Counted from the first letter of the stretch, positions 15,787 through 25,231 are shown. The stretch: DNA of 64,000 nucleotides from Riemerella anatipestifer_F (GCF_037861325.1 NZ_JAFELW010000001.1), one strand, 5' to 3'. Notes: generated from the sequence alone by a model not told the origin. Made by a program: numbers and translations.

Positions 15787-16479
15787 TTAATCTCTTCTAG
15801 ACATTAAAATTCTTAATACATACCAGAACAGAAGCATTACAGAAGCAAACAATTGTAGAGAAGCTCCTACATACTGCCCTTTGGTATAAGTAAACTGTAG
15901 TTTTTGTGTTTCGTATAAGATACTTGCTGATGCCAAAAGTACCATACCTACTGAGAACCAAAGTCCAAGATTAAACCCGAAAAGAGCTCCAGCTATAATA
16001 AGACCTAAAGCCACGAAACCACCAACTACAATAATGTTTCTTAGGAACGAAAAATCTCTTTTGCTGGTAAACGCTACTCCCGTAAGCCCGCCAAACAATG
16101 CTAGAGTAATAATAGCTGCCTGTGGTATTAGAGTTGGGTCGCTATAAAACATTGCAATGTAAATCATTGGCAAAAAGATAATCGCCTGCAATAATACATA
16201 GAAGCCAAGCCCCATATACTGCGTGTTTTTATTCTGAGACAGTGTCCATTTGTTTGCTAAAATAGAAGCTAACCAAAAGCCTCCTAGTATCAAAAGCCAA
16301 ATATACTTCCCAGAAATCATAGAAATAATAATTTCTTCAGGGACCACACTAATAAGAAGACTCTCTACCACCACAAAAGCCAATACCGCTAATGCTAAGT
16401 GAGTATAAGTTTTCTTGTAGAATGTTGCTTTTTCAACATCTGTAGCCTGTGCCACTAGTAAATCATTAGAATATTCCAT
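15787..16479 (-). CDS. Bax inhibitor-1 / YccA family membrane protein
   Basis: 230 residues with seven hydrophobic segments after a 28-residue cytoplasmic start, the topology of the BI-1 (LFG/TMBIM) family. The last loop holds Tyr-Glu-Thr-Gln-Lys, and the C-terminus is a Tyr-rich helix ending in Arg-Arg-Asp. Bacterial members form pH-sensitive calcium leak channels (BsYetJ); in Flavobacteria the role is not proven. It is a single gene ending at a shared terminator. Two TAnnTTTG-like boxes on the - strand (16502-16509 and 16511-16518) are candidate promoters. Confidence 0.9.
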   Translation of the reverse strand: MEYSNDLLVAQATDVEKATFYKKTYTHLALAVLAFVVVESLLISVVPEEIIISMISGKYIWLLILGGFWLASILANKWTLSQNKNTQYMGLGFYVLLQAIIFLPMIYIAMFYSDPTLIPQAAIITLALFGGLTGVAFTSKRDFSFLRNIIVVGGFVALGLIIAGALFGFNLGLWFSVGMVLLASASILYETQKLQFTYTKGQYVGASLQLFASVMLLFWYVLRILMSRRD

Positions 16480-16530
16480 AAGATTGTTTTTTTAATTTTT
16501 ACAAATATAACAAATTTAATTCATTTCTAA

Positions 16531-17565
16531 TTAGTCTATGATTCTTAAAAAAGCCATAGTATCCACATTATCAGCATAGGTATTTAAACTAGGAGTTTGA
16601 GCCTCACCAAAGCCTACCTCTCCTCTATTCAAACAGAGATGACTTACAATACACTGTATATTTTCATGGTTTTCATTTAGAAAAGTTTCAACCTCTGCAA
16701 TATTATCATAACGGCTAAAGTTAATTACCGAAAGTGGACTGAAAAGTTGGCTATCTTCTTTAAGCATTACAAAATTATTATCCCAAAAATTTTCTTGATT
16801 TAGGAGATAAACCGCTCGGTTATAGTCGTAATTGTTGGCATATTTGTGATGATTGATAATATCCTGAAACCCTACGAAGTTTTCAAACAAACGCTCTAAT
16901 TTAAAATCTTGAGGAATGAAAAGCCTCGTAACATTACGGCAGCCTAGACCAAAATATCTAAAAATATCTTCGGCTAAAAGTTGTAATTCTTCATCTGTTT
17001 CTTTCCCTGAAAGAACTGCCACCGAAGTTCGGTTTTTACGAATAATGTTTGGTTTATTTTTAAAGTAATATTCTAGATACCTTGCCGTATTATTACTTCC
17101 CGTAGCAATCACAGCGTCGTAATTCTCTAGTTTTTCTACCAACTGATATTCTATACCTTCAGAAAGTGAAGCCCATTTTTCTAAAAGAAAAGGCAGAATT
17201 TGCTTATCCTTAGAAGACATTTTAATAACAGGAGTATGCCCACTAAGTACGACTGTGATAACATCGTGAAGTCCAACTAAAGGAATATTTCCTGCCAATA
17301 TCAACCCCACTTTTTTACCGCCTTTGGTTTCGGGATAACTATTTACCCAATCATTGAGGTTCTCTTCGGTTAATAAATCTGCCCATTGCTTTAACGCAAA
17401 CCGTAAACTGTCTTGAGTAAACCAAGGATTTTCTATTTCTGAACGGCTTAGTTTCATTGAAAATAAAGCTTCTTCCTCTGAGTAAACCTCTTCTGTTTTT
17501 TCTAAAAATTGATTTATGAAAAGTCCCAGTTGAGCTAAGCCCGAAATTTTAATACTGATATTCAT
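16531..17565 (-). CDS. Acyl-CoA reductase (LuxC-like)
   Basis: 344 residues. The fold is that of the aldehyde dehydrogenase superfamily, as in LuxC acyl-CoA reductases: Ala-Gly-Asn-Ile-Pro-Leu-Val near 91-97, a Thr-Gly-Ser-Asn-Asn-Thr cofactor loop near 155-160, and the likely catalytic Cys209 in Gly-Leu-Gly-Cys-Arg-Asn-Val-Thr. It would reduce fatty acyl-CoA or acyl-ACP to aldehyde with NADPH. No luxD or luxE lies nearby, so this is not a luminescence operon. It is back to back with a ferredoxin gene whose start is 56 bases away; the pair is common in Flavobacteria. The substrate is not known. Confidence 0.85.
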   Translation of the reverse strand: MNISIKISGLAQLGLFINQFLEKTEEVYSEEEALFSMKLSRSEIENPWFTQDSLRFALKQWADLLTEENLNDWVNSYPETKGGKKVGLILAGNIPLVGLHDVITVVLSGHTPVIKMSSKDKQILPFLLEKWASLSEGIEYQLVEKLENYDAVIATGSNNTARYLEYYFKNKPNIIRKNRTSVAVLSGKETDEELQLLAEDIFRYFGLGCRNVTRLFIPQDFKLERLFENFVGFQDIINHHKYANNYDYNRAVYLLNQENFWDNNFVMLKEDSQLFSPLSVINFSRYDNIAEVETFLNENHENIQCIVSHLCLNRGEVGFGEAQTPSLNTYADNVDTMAFLRIID

Positions 17566-17597
17566 TTGGTATTTTGTATAAAAATATGATAACTTTG
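17566..17597 (+). promoter_or_regulatory. Promoter of the ferredoxin gene
   Basis: TTG at 17566-17568, 21 bases, then TAACTTTG at 17590-17597, a good fit to the Bacteroidetes sigma-A consensus. Expected start of transcription is near 17603, giving a leader of about 19 bases. Confidence 0.7.
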
Positions 17598-17599
17598 TG

Positions 17600-17628
17600 C
17601 AAATTTAAAAATTTATTAAGAATGGCAA
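17600..17628 (-). promoter_or_regulatory. Promoter of the acyl-CoA reductase gene
   Basis: On the - strand TTG at 17628-17626, 18 bases, then TAAATTTG at 17607-17600. The -7 boxes of the two divergent promoters are 2 bases apart, and this -33 box lies inside the first codons of the ferredoxin gene. Confidence 0.6.
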
Positions 17629-17972
17629 TCATAATCACTGACGAATGCATTAACTGTGGGGCTTGTGAGCCAGAATGTCCTAATAACGCAATATATGAAG
17701 GAGCTGTAGATTGGCGTGCTTCTGACGGAACAGAACTAAAAGGAATGGTAACACTACCTTCTGGACTTACCATAGATGCAGATGCTCCGCAAGAACCAGT
17801 AAACGATGATGTCTATTTTATAGTTTCGGACAAATGTACAGAATGTAAAGGCTTCCATGAAGAGCCACAATGTGCTGCTGTATGTCCTGTAGATTGTTGT
17901 ATCCCAGATGAAAATAATGTAGAAACGGAGGAGCAACTCCTATCTAAGAAAGCATTTTTACACGGTGAATAA
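17622..17972 (+). CDS. 4Fe-4S dicluster ferredoxin
   Basis: 116 residues from the ATG at 17622; an earlier in-frame start would fall upstream of the promoter. Cys9, Cys12, Cys15 and Cys19-Pro form the first cluster motif; Cys72, Cys75, Cys84 and Cys88-Pro form the second, with the last Cys of each set serving the other cluster. A 30-residue insert between the motifs and Cys92-Cys93 resemble the YfhL-type ferredoxins. It carries electrons in the cytosol; the partner is unknown. It is divergent from the acyl-CoA reductase and followed by a terminator. Confidence 0.92.
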   Translation: MAIIITDECINCGACEPECPNNAIYEGAVDWRASDGTELKGMVTLPSGLTIDADAPQEPVNDDVYFIVSDKCTECKGFHEEPQCAAVCPVDCCIPDENNVETEEQLLSKKAFLHGE

Positions 17973-17984
17973 ACACCCCAATAT

Positions 17985-18020
17985 CGCTCGCTATTAACTC
18001 TAAATAGCGAGCGTTTTAAT
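17985..18020 (+). terminator. Terminator after the ferredoxin gene
   Basis: CGCTCGCTATT (17985-17995) pairs perfectly with AATAGCGAGCG (18003-18013); TTTTAATTTTT follows. Confidence 0.9.
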
Positions 18021-18053
18021 TTTTAAATAGAAATAAATTTAATATAATAAAAA

Positions 18054-19115
18054 ATGAAAATGAAACACAATTTTAGTGCTGGTCCGTGCATACTTCCACA
18101 AGAGGTTTTTCAAAAATCAGCAGAAGCTATACTTGATTTTAATGGTATGGGCTTATCTTTATTAGAAATTTCCCATCGTTCCAAAGATTTTGTAGCGGTG
18201 ATGGATGAGGCAAGAGCTATTGTAAAAAGACTTATGAATCTTAATGATGATTATGAAGTCTTATTTTTGCAAGGAGGTGCTAGCTTACAGTTCGTTATGG
18301 TTCCTTTTAATTTACTTAGTACTACTGGTAAAGCCGCTTACCTAGATACAGGTACATGGGCAGCAGGGGCAATAAAAGAGGCACAGAAATTAGGTAATGT
18401 AGAAATTGTGGCTTCGTCTAAAGCAGACCAATACAGCTATATTCCTAAAAATTATACTATTGGGAAAGACTTTGATTATTTCCATTGTACTTCTAATAAT
18501 ACCATCTATGGTACTCAAATGAAAGAGTTTCCGCAAGTGGAAGTTCCTATGGTGTGTGATATGAGTTCGGATATTTTCTCTAGACAGTTAGATTTTTCTA
18601 AGTTTGATTTAATCTACGCTGGAGCACAAAAAAATATGGGTCCTGCAGGAACGGTATTAGTGGTTGTAAAGAAAGATATTTTAGGAAAAGTACAAAGAGA
18701 GATTCCTTCTTATTTAGATTATTCATTACACATTAAAAAGGAGTCTATGTTTAATACGCCTCCTGTTTTTGCTGTTTATGCCTCATTACTTACACTACAA
18801 CATTTAGAACAAAATGGTGGAATTGCAGAGGCTGAAGTTAAAAATAAAGCTAAAGCCGAACTCATCTATAATGAAATAGATAGAAACCCTTTGTTTGAAG
18901 GTTTTTCAACAAAAGAAGATCGTTCTATGATGAATGTAAGCTTTAAACTAACTGATGAATCCAAAAAAGAAAAGTTTGACACTTTATGGAAGGAAGCAGG
19001 CATCAATGGTCTTAATGGGCATAGAAACATTGGTGGATATAGAGCAAGTCTTTACAATGCACTCCCATTAGAAAGTGTACAGGTATTAGTAGATGTTATG
19101 AAATCTTTGGATTAG
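18054..19115 (+). CDS. serC: 3-phosphoserine/phosphohydroxythreonine transaminase
   Basis: 353 residues (351 if the second Met is used). A pyridoxal-phosphate enzyme that makes 3-phosphoserine from 3-phosphohydroxypyruvate and glutamate. Seen: Asn-Phe-Ser-Ala-Gly-Pro at the start, Gly-Gly-Ala-Ser near 75, and Ala-Gly-Ala-Gln-Lys-Asn-Met-Gly-Pro-Ala-Gly with the cofactor Lys193. Cytosolic. It is followed after 21 bases by serA, giving two successive steps of serine synthesis in one transcript. Length is normal for the family. Confidence 0.96.
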   Translation: MKMKHNFSAGPCILPQEVFQKSAEAILDFNGMGLSLLEISHRSKDFVAVMDEARAIVKRLMNLNDDYEVLFLQGGASLQFVMVPFNLLSTTGKAAYLDTGTWAAGAIKEAQKLGNVEIVASSKADQYSYIPKNYTIGKDFDYFHCTSNNTIYGTQMKEFPQVEVPMVCDMSSDIFSRQLDFSKFDLIYAGAQKNMGPAGTVLVVVKKDILGKVQREIPSYLDYSLHIKKESMFNTPPVFAVYASLLTLQHLEQNGGIAEAEVKNKAKAELIYNEIDRNPLFEGFSTKEDRSMMNVSFKLTDESKKEKFDTLWKEAGINGLNGHRNIGGYRASLYNALPLESVQVLVDVMKSLD

Positions 19116-19136
19116 AATTAAATAAATTTAAGTAAT

Positions 19137-20090
19137 ATGAAAGTATTAGCTAACGATGGTATGTCCAATGCAGGCATTACGATGTTAAAAAATGCAGGAA
19201 TAGAGTTTGTTGAGCATCGTGTGGCTCAAGAACAATTAGCCAATTTTATAAATGAAAATAATATAGATGTACTTCTTGTGAGAAGTGCTACCAAAGTAAG
19301 AAAAGATTTAATAGATGCCTGCCCTAGCCTCAAAATAATAGGCAGAGGCGGTGTAGGAATGGATAATATAGATGTAGATTATGCTTTATCTAAAGGTATT
19401 AAGGTTATCAATACACCTTTAGCTTCGTCTAAATCTGTGGCAGAAATGGTATTTGCTCATTTCTTCTCTTTGGCAAGATTTTTACACGAATCTAACCGAA
19501 TGATGCCTCTGGAAGGTGATACCAAATTTAAAGATTTAAAAAAAGCCTACACTAAAGCGGTAGAACTTTCAGGAAAAACGTTAGGAATTATCGGTTTGGG
19601 AAGTATTGGTAAAGAAGTAGCTAAAATAGGTATTTCTTTAGGAATGAATATAGTTGCTTATACTAGAAAAGCTAGAAAAGAAACTATTTCTCTTAACTTT
19701 TTTGATGGAAGAAGTCTTGATTTTGAGATAGAAACTACGGACGATTTGTCTAAGTTACTGTCTTCGTCTGATTTCATTACAATAAACACACCTAAAACAG
19801 AAGGATATATACTAGATTCTGCTGAGTACGAGTGTATGAAAGATGGTGTATTTATTGTAAATACGGCTAGAGGTGGTGTACTTAATGAGGAAGCTTTACT
19901 AGAATTTATTGAAAACGGTAAAATAGCAGGCGCTGCTCTAGATGTTTTTGAGAATGAGCCAGAGCCATCTTTATCTTTACTTATGAATCCTAGCCTTTCA
20001 TTAAGTCCTCATTTAGGAGGCAACACTCTTGAAGCCCAAGAAAGAATCGGAACAGAACTTGCTCAACAAATTATAAACTTTAATTCGTAA
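19137..20090 (+). CDS. serA: D-3-phosphoglycerate dehydrogenase, short form
   Basis: 317 residues. Oxidises 3-phosphoglycerate with NAD to feed SerC. Seen: Gly-Arg-Gly-Gly-Val-Gly-Met-Asp-Asn near 78-86, the dinucleotide fold Gly-Leu-Gly-Ser-Ile-Gly near 152-157, Thr-Ala-Arg-Gly-Gly-Val near 240-246 and the catalytic His in Ser-Pro-His-Leu-Gly-Gly near 293. It lacks the C-terminal ACT domain of E. coli SerA, so serine feedback by that route is not expected. It lies between serC and a DUF1015 gene, with 1 base to the latter. Confidence 0.93.
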   Translation: MKVLANDGMSNAGITMLKNAGIEFVEHRVAQEQLANFINENNIDVLLVRSATKVRKDLIDACPSLKIIGRGGVGMDNIDVDYALSKGIKVINTPLASSKSVAEMVFAHFFSLARFLHESNRMMPLEGDTKFKDLKKAYTKAVELSGKTLGIIGLGSIGKEVAKIGISLGMNIVAYTRKARKETISLNFFDGRSLDFEIETTDDLSKLLSSSDFITINTPKTEGYILDSAEYECMKDGVFIVNTARGGVLNEEALLEFIENGKIAGAALDVFENEPEPSLSLLMNPSLSLSPHLGGNTLEAQERIGTELAQQIINFNS

Positions 20091-20091
20091 A

Positions 20092-21330
20092 ATGCCTACA
20101 TTTAAACCATTTAAAGGAGTAAGACCAAGAAGCGAGTACATTAACATATTTCCCACTCGCCCGTTGGATAACTATACTGATGATGTGATAGCTGAAAAAG
20201 CGAACATAGAAGGAAGCTACATCAATATGGTAAAGCCCTATATATGCAGTAAATCCAAAGATGTAAACAGAAATTTAAGAAAGGTAAGAAATAACTACGA
20301 AGAAATAGCAAAGAGTAATCTTATGCAAGATGCCGCTTCTTACTACTTATACGAGCAAATAATGCCTAACAAAACCGTTTTCAGAGGTTTGTTAGGATTA
20401 GTTTCTGTAGAAGATTTTTGGAATGGCAAAATAAAAAAGCACGAGGCTACTATTACACATAAAAAAGAAAGGTTAGCCGAGTACCTTGGTAAGGTAGAAC
20501 TACAAGCAGAACCTGTACTCCTTACCTATCCAGCAAACTCAAAGGTAGAAATGTTGATGAACCTTGAGGAGAAAAACATTCCTATCATAAATTTCAAAGA
20601 TGACCAAAATATTTGTCATAAAGTTTGGAAAATAGATAACCGCTTGAAACTCCAACAGTTTAAAGAAGTTATAGACCAAATAGACTCTTTCTACATAGCC
20701 GACGGACATCATAGAATTGGCTCTGCTGCATTGAATGCAAAATTACAAAGAGAGAAAAACAAAAAAAGTTCAGGTACAGAAGGTTATAACTTTGTTTATA
20801 GTTTTATAGTATCTAATCAGTCTATAAAAATACACGATTACAACAGATTGATAAAAGACCTTAACGGATTTTCTAAGGAAGACTTCTTAAAACGATTGGA
20901 GCAAGATTTCCTTATCTATGAAAAGGGAGAAACGCCTTATTTCCCTTCTAAAAAATTCCATATCAGTATGTATTTAGATGGGAAGTTTTACAGTCTACAC
21001 ATTAAGCACGACCTTCGTCCTACGGAAGAAGGATTGGAGAGTATGGATCATTACCTTTTAGAAAAGTTTATTCTAAAGCCAATTTTAGGTATAGAAAACT
21101 CTAAGATTTCGGATAGAGTTAAATTTCTAAAGGGAACTTCTGATATTAACGGAATACTAAAATTAAAAGACAAGGTAGACTCAAACGAATACCAAGTTGC
21201 TTTTGGTGTTTACCCAGTGAGCTTTAATGATTTAGTTAAAATATCCGACTTAAATCAAAAAATGCCACCAAAATCTACTCTAATATCTCCAAAACTAATG
21301 ACTGCAATGGTGATGTACGATATGAAATAA
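20092..21330 (+). CDS. DUF1015 family protein
   Basis: 412 residues, soluble. The family motif Ala-Asp-Gly-His-His-Arg near 204-209 is present, as is the usual N-terminal Phe-Lys-Gly-Val-Arg-Pro. Function is unproven; the motif and fold resemble ParB/Srx-like nucleotide-using proteins, and the gene is linked to serA/serC in many Bacteroidetes and other phyla, so a link to serine metabolism is likely. It starts 1 base after the serA stop and ends in a strong terminator, so it is the last gene of the operon. Confidence 0.9.
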   Translation: MPTFKPFKGVRPRSEYINIFPTRPLDNYTDDVIAEKANIEGSYINMVKPYICSKSKDVNRNLRKVRNNYEEIAKSNLMQDAASYYLYEQIMPNKTVFRGLLGLVSVEDFWNGKIKKHEATITHKKERLAEYLGKVELQAEPVLLTYPANSKVEMLMNLEEKNIPIINFKDDQNICHKVWKIDNRLKLQQFKEVIDQIDSFYIADGHHRIGSAALNAKLQREKNKKSSGTEGYNFVYSFIVSNQSIKIHDYNRLIKDLNGFSKEDFLKRLEQDFLIYEKGETPYFPSKKFHISMYLDGKFYSLHIKHDLRPTEEGLESMDHYLLEKFILKPILGIENSKISDRVKFLKGTSDINGILKLKDKVDSNEYQVAFGVYPVSFNDLVKISDLNQKMPPKSTLISPKLMTAMVMYDMK

Positions 21331-21336
21331 AAAAAG

Positions 21337-21363
21337 AAGCCTTGCTAGTAACTAGCAAGGCTT
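21337..21363. terminator. Terminator between serine operon and mscS
   Basis: AAGCCTTGCTAG (21337-21348) pairs with CTAGCAAGGCTT (21352-21363) around a 3-base loop; flanked by A-run and T-run, so it works for both convergent units. Confidence 0.92.
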
Positions 21364-21369
21364 TTTTCT

Positions 21370-22251
21370 TTATTGTTCAAATTTGAAAGTTCTAATAGGG
21401 AAAGGTATATTGATACCTTCCTCATCAAATCTTTTCTTTAGGGCAGTAATAAGATTACTTTTTTGTTGTGCTACTTGCAAACCAGAATTAACATTGAGCA
21501 TACATCTTATTTCAAAATCAATAGCACTATCTCCAAACGATGTATAGAGAAAAGTAATTTCTTCTCCTTCTACTAAGTGTTCAACCGTTTTCTTTACCGT
21601 TTCTAAACTAATTTCTTTAACTTTATCTAAATCAGACTCATAACCAACGCCGCAAGTTAAGATAAGTCTTCTTTGAGATGTTAGGGAAGAGTTTTTTATC
21701 GGTGAGTCTAAGACCAATTTATTAGGTATTAGTACAATATTATTATCTATATCTTTTATCGTAGTCATTCTAAAGTCTATATCCATAATTTGACCAGAGA
21801 AATTATTTGAGGATACCCAATCGCCAATTCTGATATTTTTCACTAAAGAAAGTACCACTCCTGAGAAGGTATTGGATAGCGTTCCTTGTAATGCTAGACC
21901 TACGGCTAACCCCATAACACCCGCACCCGCAAGAATCGTATTTAAAACACCATTAAGGTTAAGAACTACCAAAACGAGTATAATCCCAAGCATAATAACT
22001 CCTATAGATACCATTCTGGCAATTACATTTTTAGCAGAATCTTGTAAAGATGTTTTGTAAAGTAGACTAACAACAACTCTATAAATAATTCTTGATAAAA
22101 ATAGAGCGACGGTAAAAACAAAAATTGCTACAATAAAGTTAGGGATATTAGAAAATATGGACTGTTGCCAATCTTCTAATTTCTCATAGGTTTTATCCCA
22201 AGCAGAGCCAACATTTTTTGTAAATGACTGTTCCGTAGTAGTTAAAAACAT
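21370..22251 (-). CDS. Small-conductance mechanosensitive channel (MscS family)
   Basis: 293 residues. Three membrane segments near 35-60, 75-100 and 105-135 are followed by the pore helix, rich in Gly and Ala (Gly-Ala-Gly-Val-Met-Gly-Leu-Ala-Val-Gly-Leu-Ala), and then by the beta domain with Ile-Gly-Asp-Trp-Val. The C-terminal cytoplasmic alpha/beta domain ends in Pro-Phe-Pro-Ile-Arg-Thr, typical of MscS. It releases solutes on osmotic downshock. Length is like E. coli MscS. A single gene with its own terminator. Confidence 0.92.
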   Translation of the reverse strand: MFLTTTEQSFTKNVGSAWDKTYEKLEDWQQSIFSNIPNFIVAIFVFTVALFLSRIIYRVVVSLLYKTSLQDSAKNVIARMVSIGVIMLGIILVLVVLNLNGVLNTILAGAGVMGLAVGLALQGTLSNTFSGVVLSLVKNIRIGDWVSSNNFSGQIMDIDFRMTTIKDIDNNIVLIPNKLVLDSPIKNSSLTSQRRLILTCGVGYESDLDKVKEISLETVKKTVEHLVEGEEITFLYTSFGDSAIDFEIRCMLNVNSGLQVAQQKSNLITALKKRFDEEGINIPFPIRTFKFEQ

Positions 22252-22281
22252 ATTATTTTATTCTTTTTTTTAATTTTACTT

Positions 22282-23811
22282 TTACTCCCATTCTATAGTT
22301 GCAGGTGGTTTACTAGAGATATCATAAGCTACTCTATTGATACCTTTAACTTCATTGATGATTCTATTAGATACCTTTTCTAAGAACTCCCAAGGAAATT
22401 TACTAAAGGTTGCCGTCATAAAGTCTATTGTATTTGCAGAACGCACCACAGCTGTGTATTCATAAGTTCTCTCGTCTCCCATAACTCCTACCGATTTCAC
22501 AGGAAGTAATACCACAAACGCTTGAGACACCTTATCGTATAAATCATTTTTATAAAGTTCTTCTATGAAAATATCATCGGCTTCTTGCAATATTTTAGCT
22601 TTTTCAGCATCTACTTCACCCAAAATCCTAATACCTAGTCCTGGTCCTGGAAACGGATGCCTGTAAACCAAATGATGTGGAATACCCAACTCCTCTCCTA
22701 CTTTTCTTACTTCATCTTTGAAAAGTTCTCTCAAAGGTTCTAAAAGTTCAAACTCCATATCTTCAGGCAAACCACCTACATTGTGATGGGATTTTATAAC
22801 CGCAGATGGACCTTTAACCGATTGAGATTCTATCACATCTGGATAAATCGTTCCTTGAGCTAAGAACTTAGCACCTTCTATTTTATGAGATTCTTCATCA
22901 AAAACAGCTACAAACTCATTTCCGATGATTTTTCGTTTTTGTTCAGGGTCTGAAACACCTTTTAATTTTGATAAAAATCTCTCCGAAGCATCTACTAGCT
23001 TAATGTTAAGATTGAAATGAGAACCATAATTCTCCATTACTTTTTGTGCTTCATTTTTTCTTAAAAGCCCTGTATCTACGAAAATACAAGTCAGTTGAGA
23101 ACCAATCGCTTTATGGATTAAAACTGCTGCTACAGAAGAATCTACGCCTCCAGATAGTCCTAATATCACTTTTTGGTTACCGACTTTTTGTCTAATTTCT
23201 TCTATGGTACGGTCTATATAGCTAGTAAGTTTCCAGTTTTTCTCTGCCTTACAAATATTAAAGACAAAGTTTTCCAACATCTTAACACCTTCTTCTGTAT
23301 GAGAAACCTCTGGATGAAACTGAACGCAGTAAATATCTTTATCCTCATTTGAAATAGCCGAAATTACATCTGTTTTAGCGTTAATAGTAAAACCTTCTGG
23401 CACGATTTCAACTTCATCAAAATGGCTCATCCAAACAATAGACTCTTCCGAAACTCCTTGAAATAATTTAGAAGACTGTTGTATTTTAAGTTCAGCTTTG
23501 CCATATTCTCCTTTAACACCTTTTTTTACAGTACCACCCAATAGATGAGTTGTTAGCTGCATACCATAGCAAATTCCCAATATAGGAATTGATTGTTCAA
23601 ACAAAGCTTTATCTACCAAATGGGCGTTTTCCGCATTTACAGAGCTAGGTCCACCAGATAAGATAATCCCTTTTGGGTTCTTTTCTAATATGACTTCAAT
23701 AGGTGTATTGTAAGGCAATACTTCAGAGTAAACTTCCATTTCTCTAATACGTCTTCCTATCAGTTGGTTGTACTGAGAACCGAAGTCTAATATGATAATT
23801 CCGTTTTGCAT
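22282..23811 (-). CDS. guaA: GMP synthase, glutamine-hydrolysing
   Basis: 509 residues. Converts XMP to GMP with ATP and glutamine. The glutamine amidotransferase domain has Cys81 in Gly-Ile-Cys-Tyr-Gly-Met and the His-Pro-Glu-Val triad part near 169. The ATP pyrophosphatase domain has the P-loop Ser-Gly-Gly-Val-Asp-Ser near 220. The dimer domain ends in Pro-Pro-Ala-Thr-Ile-Glu-Trp-Glu, the invariant GuaA C-terminus. It lies 90 bases upstream of mscS's neighbour gap and downstream of purD on the same strand, so purine genes are grouped. Confidence 0.97.
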   Translation of the reverse strand: MQNGIIILDFGSQYNQLIGRRIREMEVYSEVLPYNTPIEVILEKNPKGIILSGGPSSVNAENAHLVDKALFEQSIPILGICYGMQLTTHLLGGTVKKGVKGEYGKAELKIQQSSKLFQGVSEESIVWMSHFDEVEIVPEGFTINAKTDVISAISNEDKDIYCVQFHPEVSHTEEGVKMLENFVFNICKAEKNWKLTSYIDRTIEEIRQKVGNQKVILGLSGGVDSSVAAVLIHKAIGSQLTCIFVDTGLLRKNEAQKVMENYGSHFNLNIKLVDASERFLSKLKGVSDPEQKRKIIGNEFVAVFDEESHKIEGAKFLAQGTIYPDVIESQSVKGPSAVIKSHHNVGGLPEDMEFELLEPLRELFKDEVRKVGEELGIPHHLVYRHPFPGPGLGIRILGEVDAEKAKILQEADDIFIEELYKNDLYDKVSQAFVVLLPVKSVGVMGDERTYEYTAVVRSANTIDFMTATFSKFPWEFLEKVSNRIINEVKGINRVAYDISSKPPATIEWE

Positions 23812-23901
23812 AGATTGTTTTATTTAGACAAAAAGTAACTATGGAAATTATTAACGAATTTCACATAATTACTTTTCAATATTTATATAATTATAATCTG
23901 A

Positions 23902-25140
23902 TTAAAATTTAGCAATATCATCACGATAAAAAGCATAGTCAAAGTTTACAGAAAGAGCATCGGCATAAACTTTTTTTCGTGCCTCTTCATAAGTTGGAGC
24001 AGTTGCCACAAAGTTGATAACACGCCCACCATTGCTCACAATTCTTTCGCCTTGTCTAGTAGCCCCAGCAAATAATACTTGGCTGTGTTCCACCTTATCT
24101 AAACCTGTAATTTCGTACCCTGTTTCTATATTTCTAGGATAGCCTCCAGAACACATTACCAAACATACTGCCTTTTCGTCTTTAAATTTAAGCTCTATCT
24201 CCTTACCTTCTAAACAATCTTCTATAACATCAATAAGATTATTTTCTAATAGAGGCATAATTACTTGTGTTTCAGGGTCACCTAATCTCATGTTGTATTC
24301 TAAACAGTAGCAACCATCAGCTGTTACCATCAGACCAAAGAAGATAAATCCTTTAAACTCAAGTTCATCAGCTTTAAGACCTTGAATGGTTGGGTTGAGT
24401 ATGTTTTTCTTAAAGTCTTCCATGTGAGCCTCTGTAAACTCTGGACTTGGAGCCACACTACCCATACCTCCTGTATTTGCTCCTTTATCTCCGTTGCCTA
24501 CCTTCTTATAGTCTTTCACTGGTATACACGGGAAAAGCTCTTTGCCATTAGAGAAAGCAATAATAGAAGCTTCAAATCCTCTTAAATACTCCTCTATAAT
24601 TACTCTAATCCCTGCATCTCCGTAGATTCTTCTAATCATAAAATCATCAAGGGTAGCCAATGCTTCATCATAGTCTTCACAAATAACTACACCTTTACCT
24701 CCTGCCAAACCACTTGCCTTGATTACTAAAGGATAGTTTTTGTTATTTAGATATTCTTTAGCTTCTTCGTAAGCATCAAAAACTTTTGCAACAGCAGTCT
24801 TTACGCCATGCTTCTGCATAAATTTCTTAGAAAATGCTTTACTTCCTTCTAAGCTAGCTGCCTTTTGATTAGGACCGAAAACTTTTAAATCAAACTTTTT
24901 AAATTCGTCTACTAAACCGTCTACCAGTGGAGCTTCTGGACCTACAATGGTTAAATCTATCTTTTCTTTGATAGCAAAATCTCTTAGGTATTTAATATCA
25001 GTTTCGTGTGCTGTTTTACCTAGGGCTTGCGTAGTGGCATTACCTTTAGCAAAATACATTTGGGTAACTCTCTTATCATCTTTGAGTTTCATAGCTAGAG
25101 CAGATTCTCTACCTCCATTTCCAACGATTAGTATTCTCAT
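23902..25140 (-). CDS. purD: Phosphoribosylamine-glycine ligase
   Basis: 412 residues. Second step of purine synthesis (phosphoribosylamine + glycine + ATP). Seen: N-terminal Gly-Asn-Gly-Gly-Arg-Glu, the ATP-grasp domain with Lys-Ala-Ser-Gly-Leu-Ala-Gly-Gly-Lys-Gly near 141-150, and the metal-binding Glu-Tyr-Asn-Met-Arg-Leu-Gly-Asp-Pro-Glu near 286-295. Full length. A TATTTTTG box lies on the - strand at 25176-25183. guaA follows 90 bases downstream, perhaps in the same transcript. Confidence 0.96.
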   Translation of the reverse strand: MRILIVGNGGRESALAMKLKDDKRVTQMYFAKGNATTQALGKTAHETDIKYLRDFAIKEKIDLTIVGPEAPLVDGLVDEFKKFDLKVFGPNQKAASLEGSKAFSKKFMQKHGVKTAVAKVFDAYEEAKEYLNNKNYPLVIKASGLAGGKGVVICEDYDEALATLDDFMIRRIYGDAGIRVIIEEYLRGFEASIIAFSNGKELFPCIPVKDYKKVGNGDKGANTGGMGSVAPSPEFTEAHMEDFKKNILNPTIQGLKADELEFKGFIFFGLMVTADGCYCLEYNMRLGDPETQVIMPLLENNLIDVIEDCLEGKEIELKFKDEKAVCLVMCSGGYPRNIETGYEITGLDKVEHSQVLFAGATRQGERIVSNGGRVINFVATAPTYEEARKKVYADALSVNFDYAFYRDDIAKF

Positions 25141-25231
25141 TATTTTTTGTTTTTTTATTTAAGTAACGATTTGCACAAAAATACAAATTTGAACTTAATA
25201 TTTTAAATTCTTTTTTAATTTTAACTTGTAG

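Noticed and set aside
16531..17565. Luminescence (lux) operon
   Set aside because: No luxA, B, D or E is present; LuxC-like reductases are common outside luminescent bacteria.
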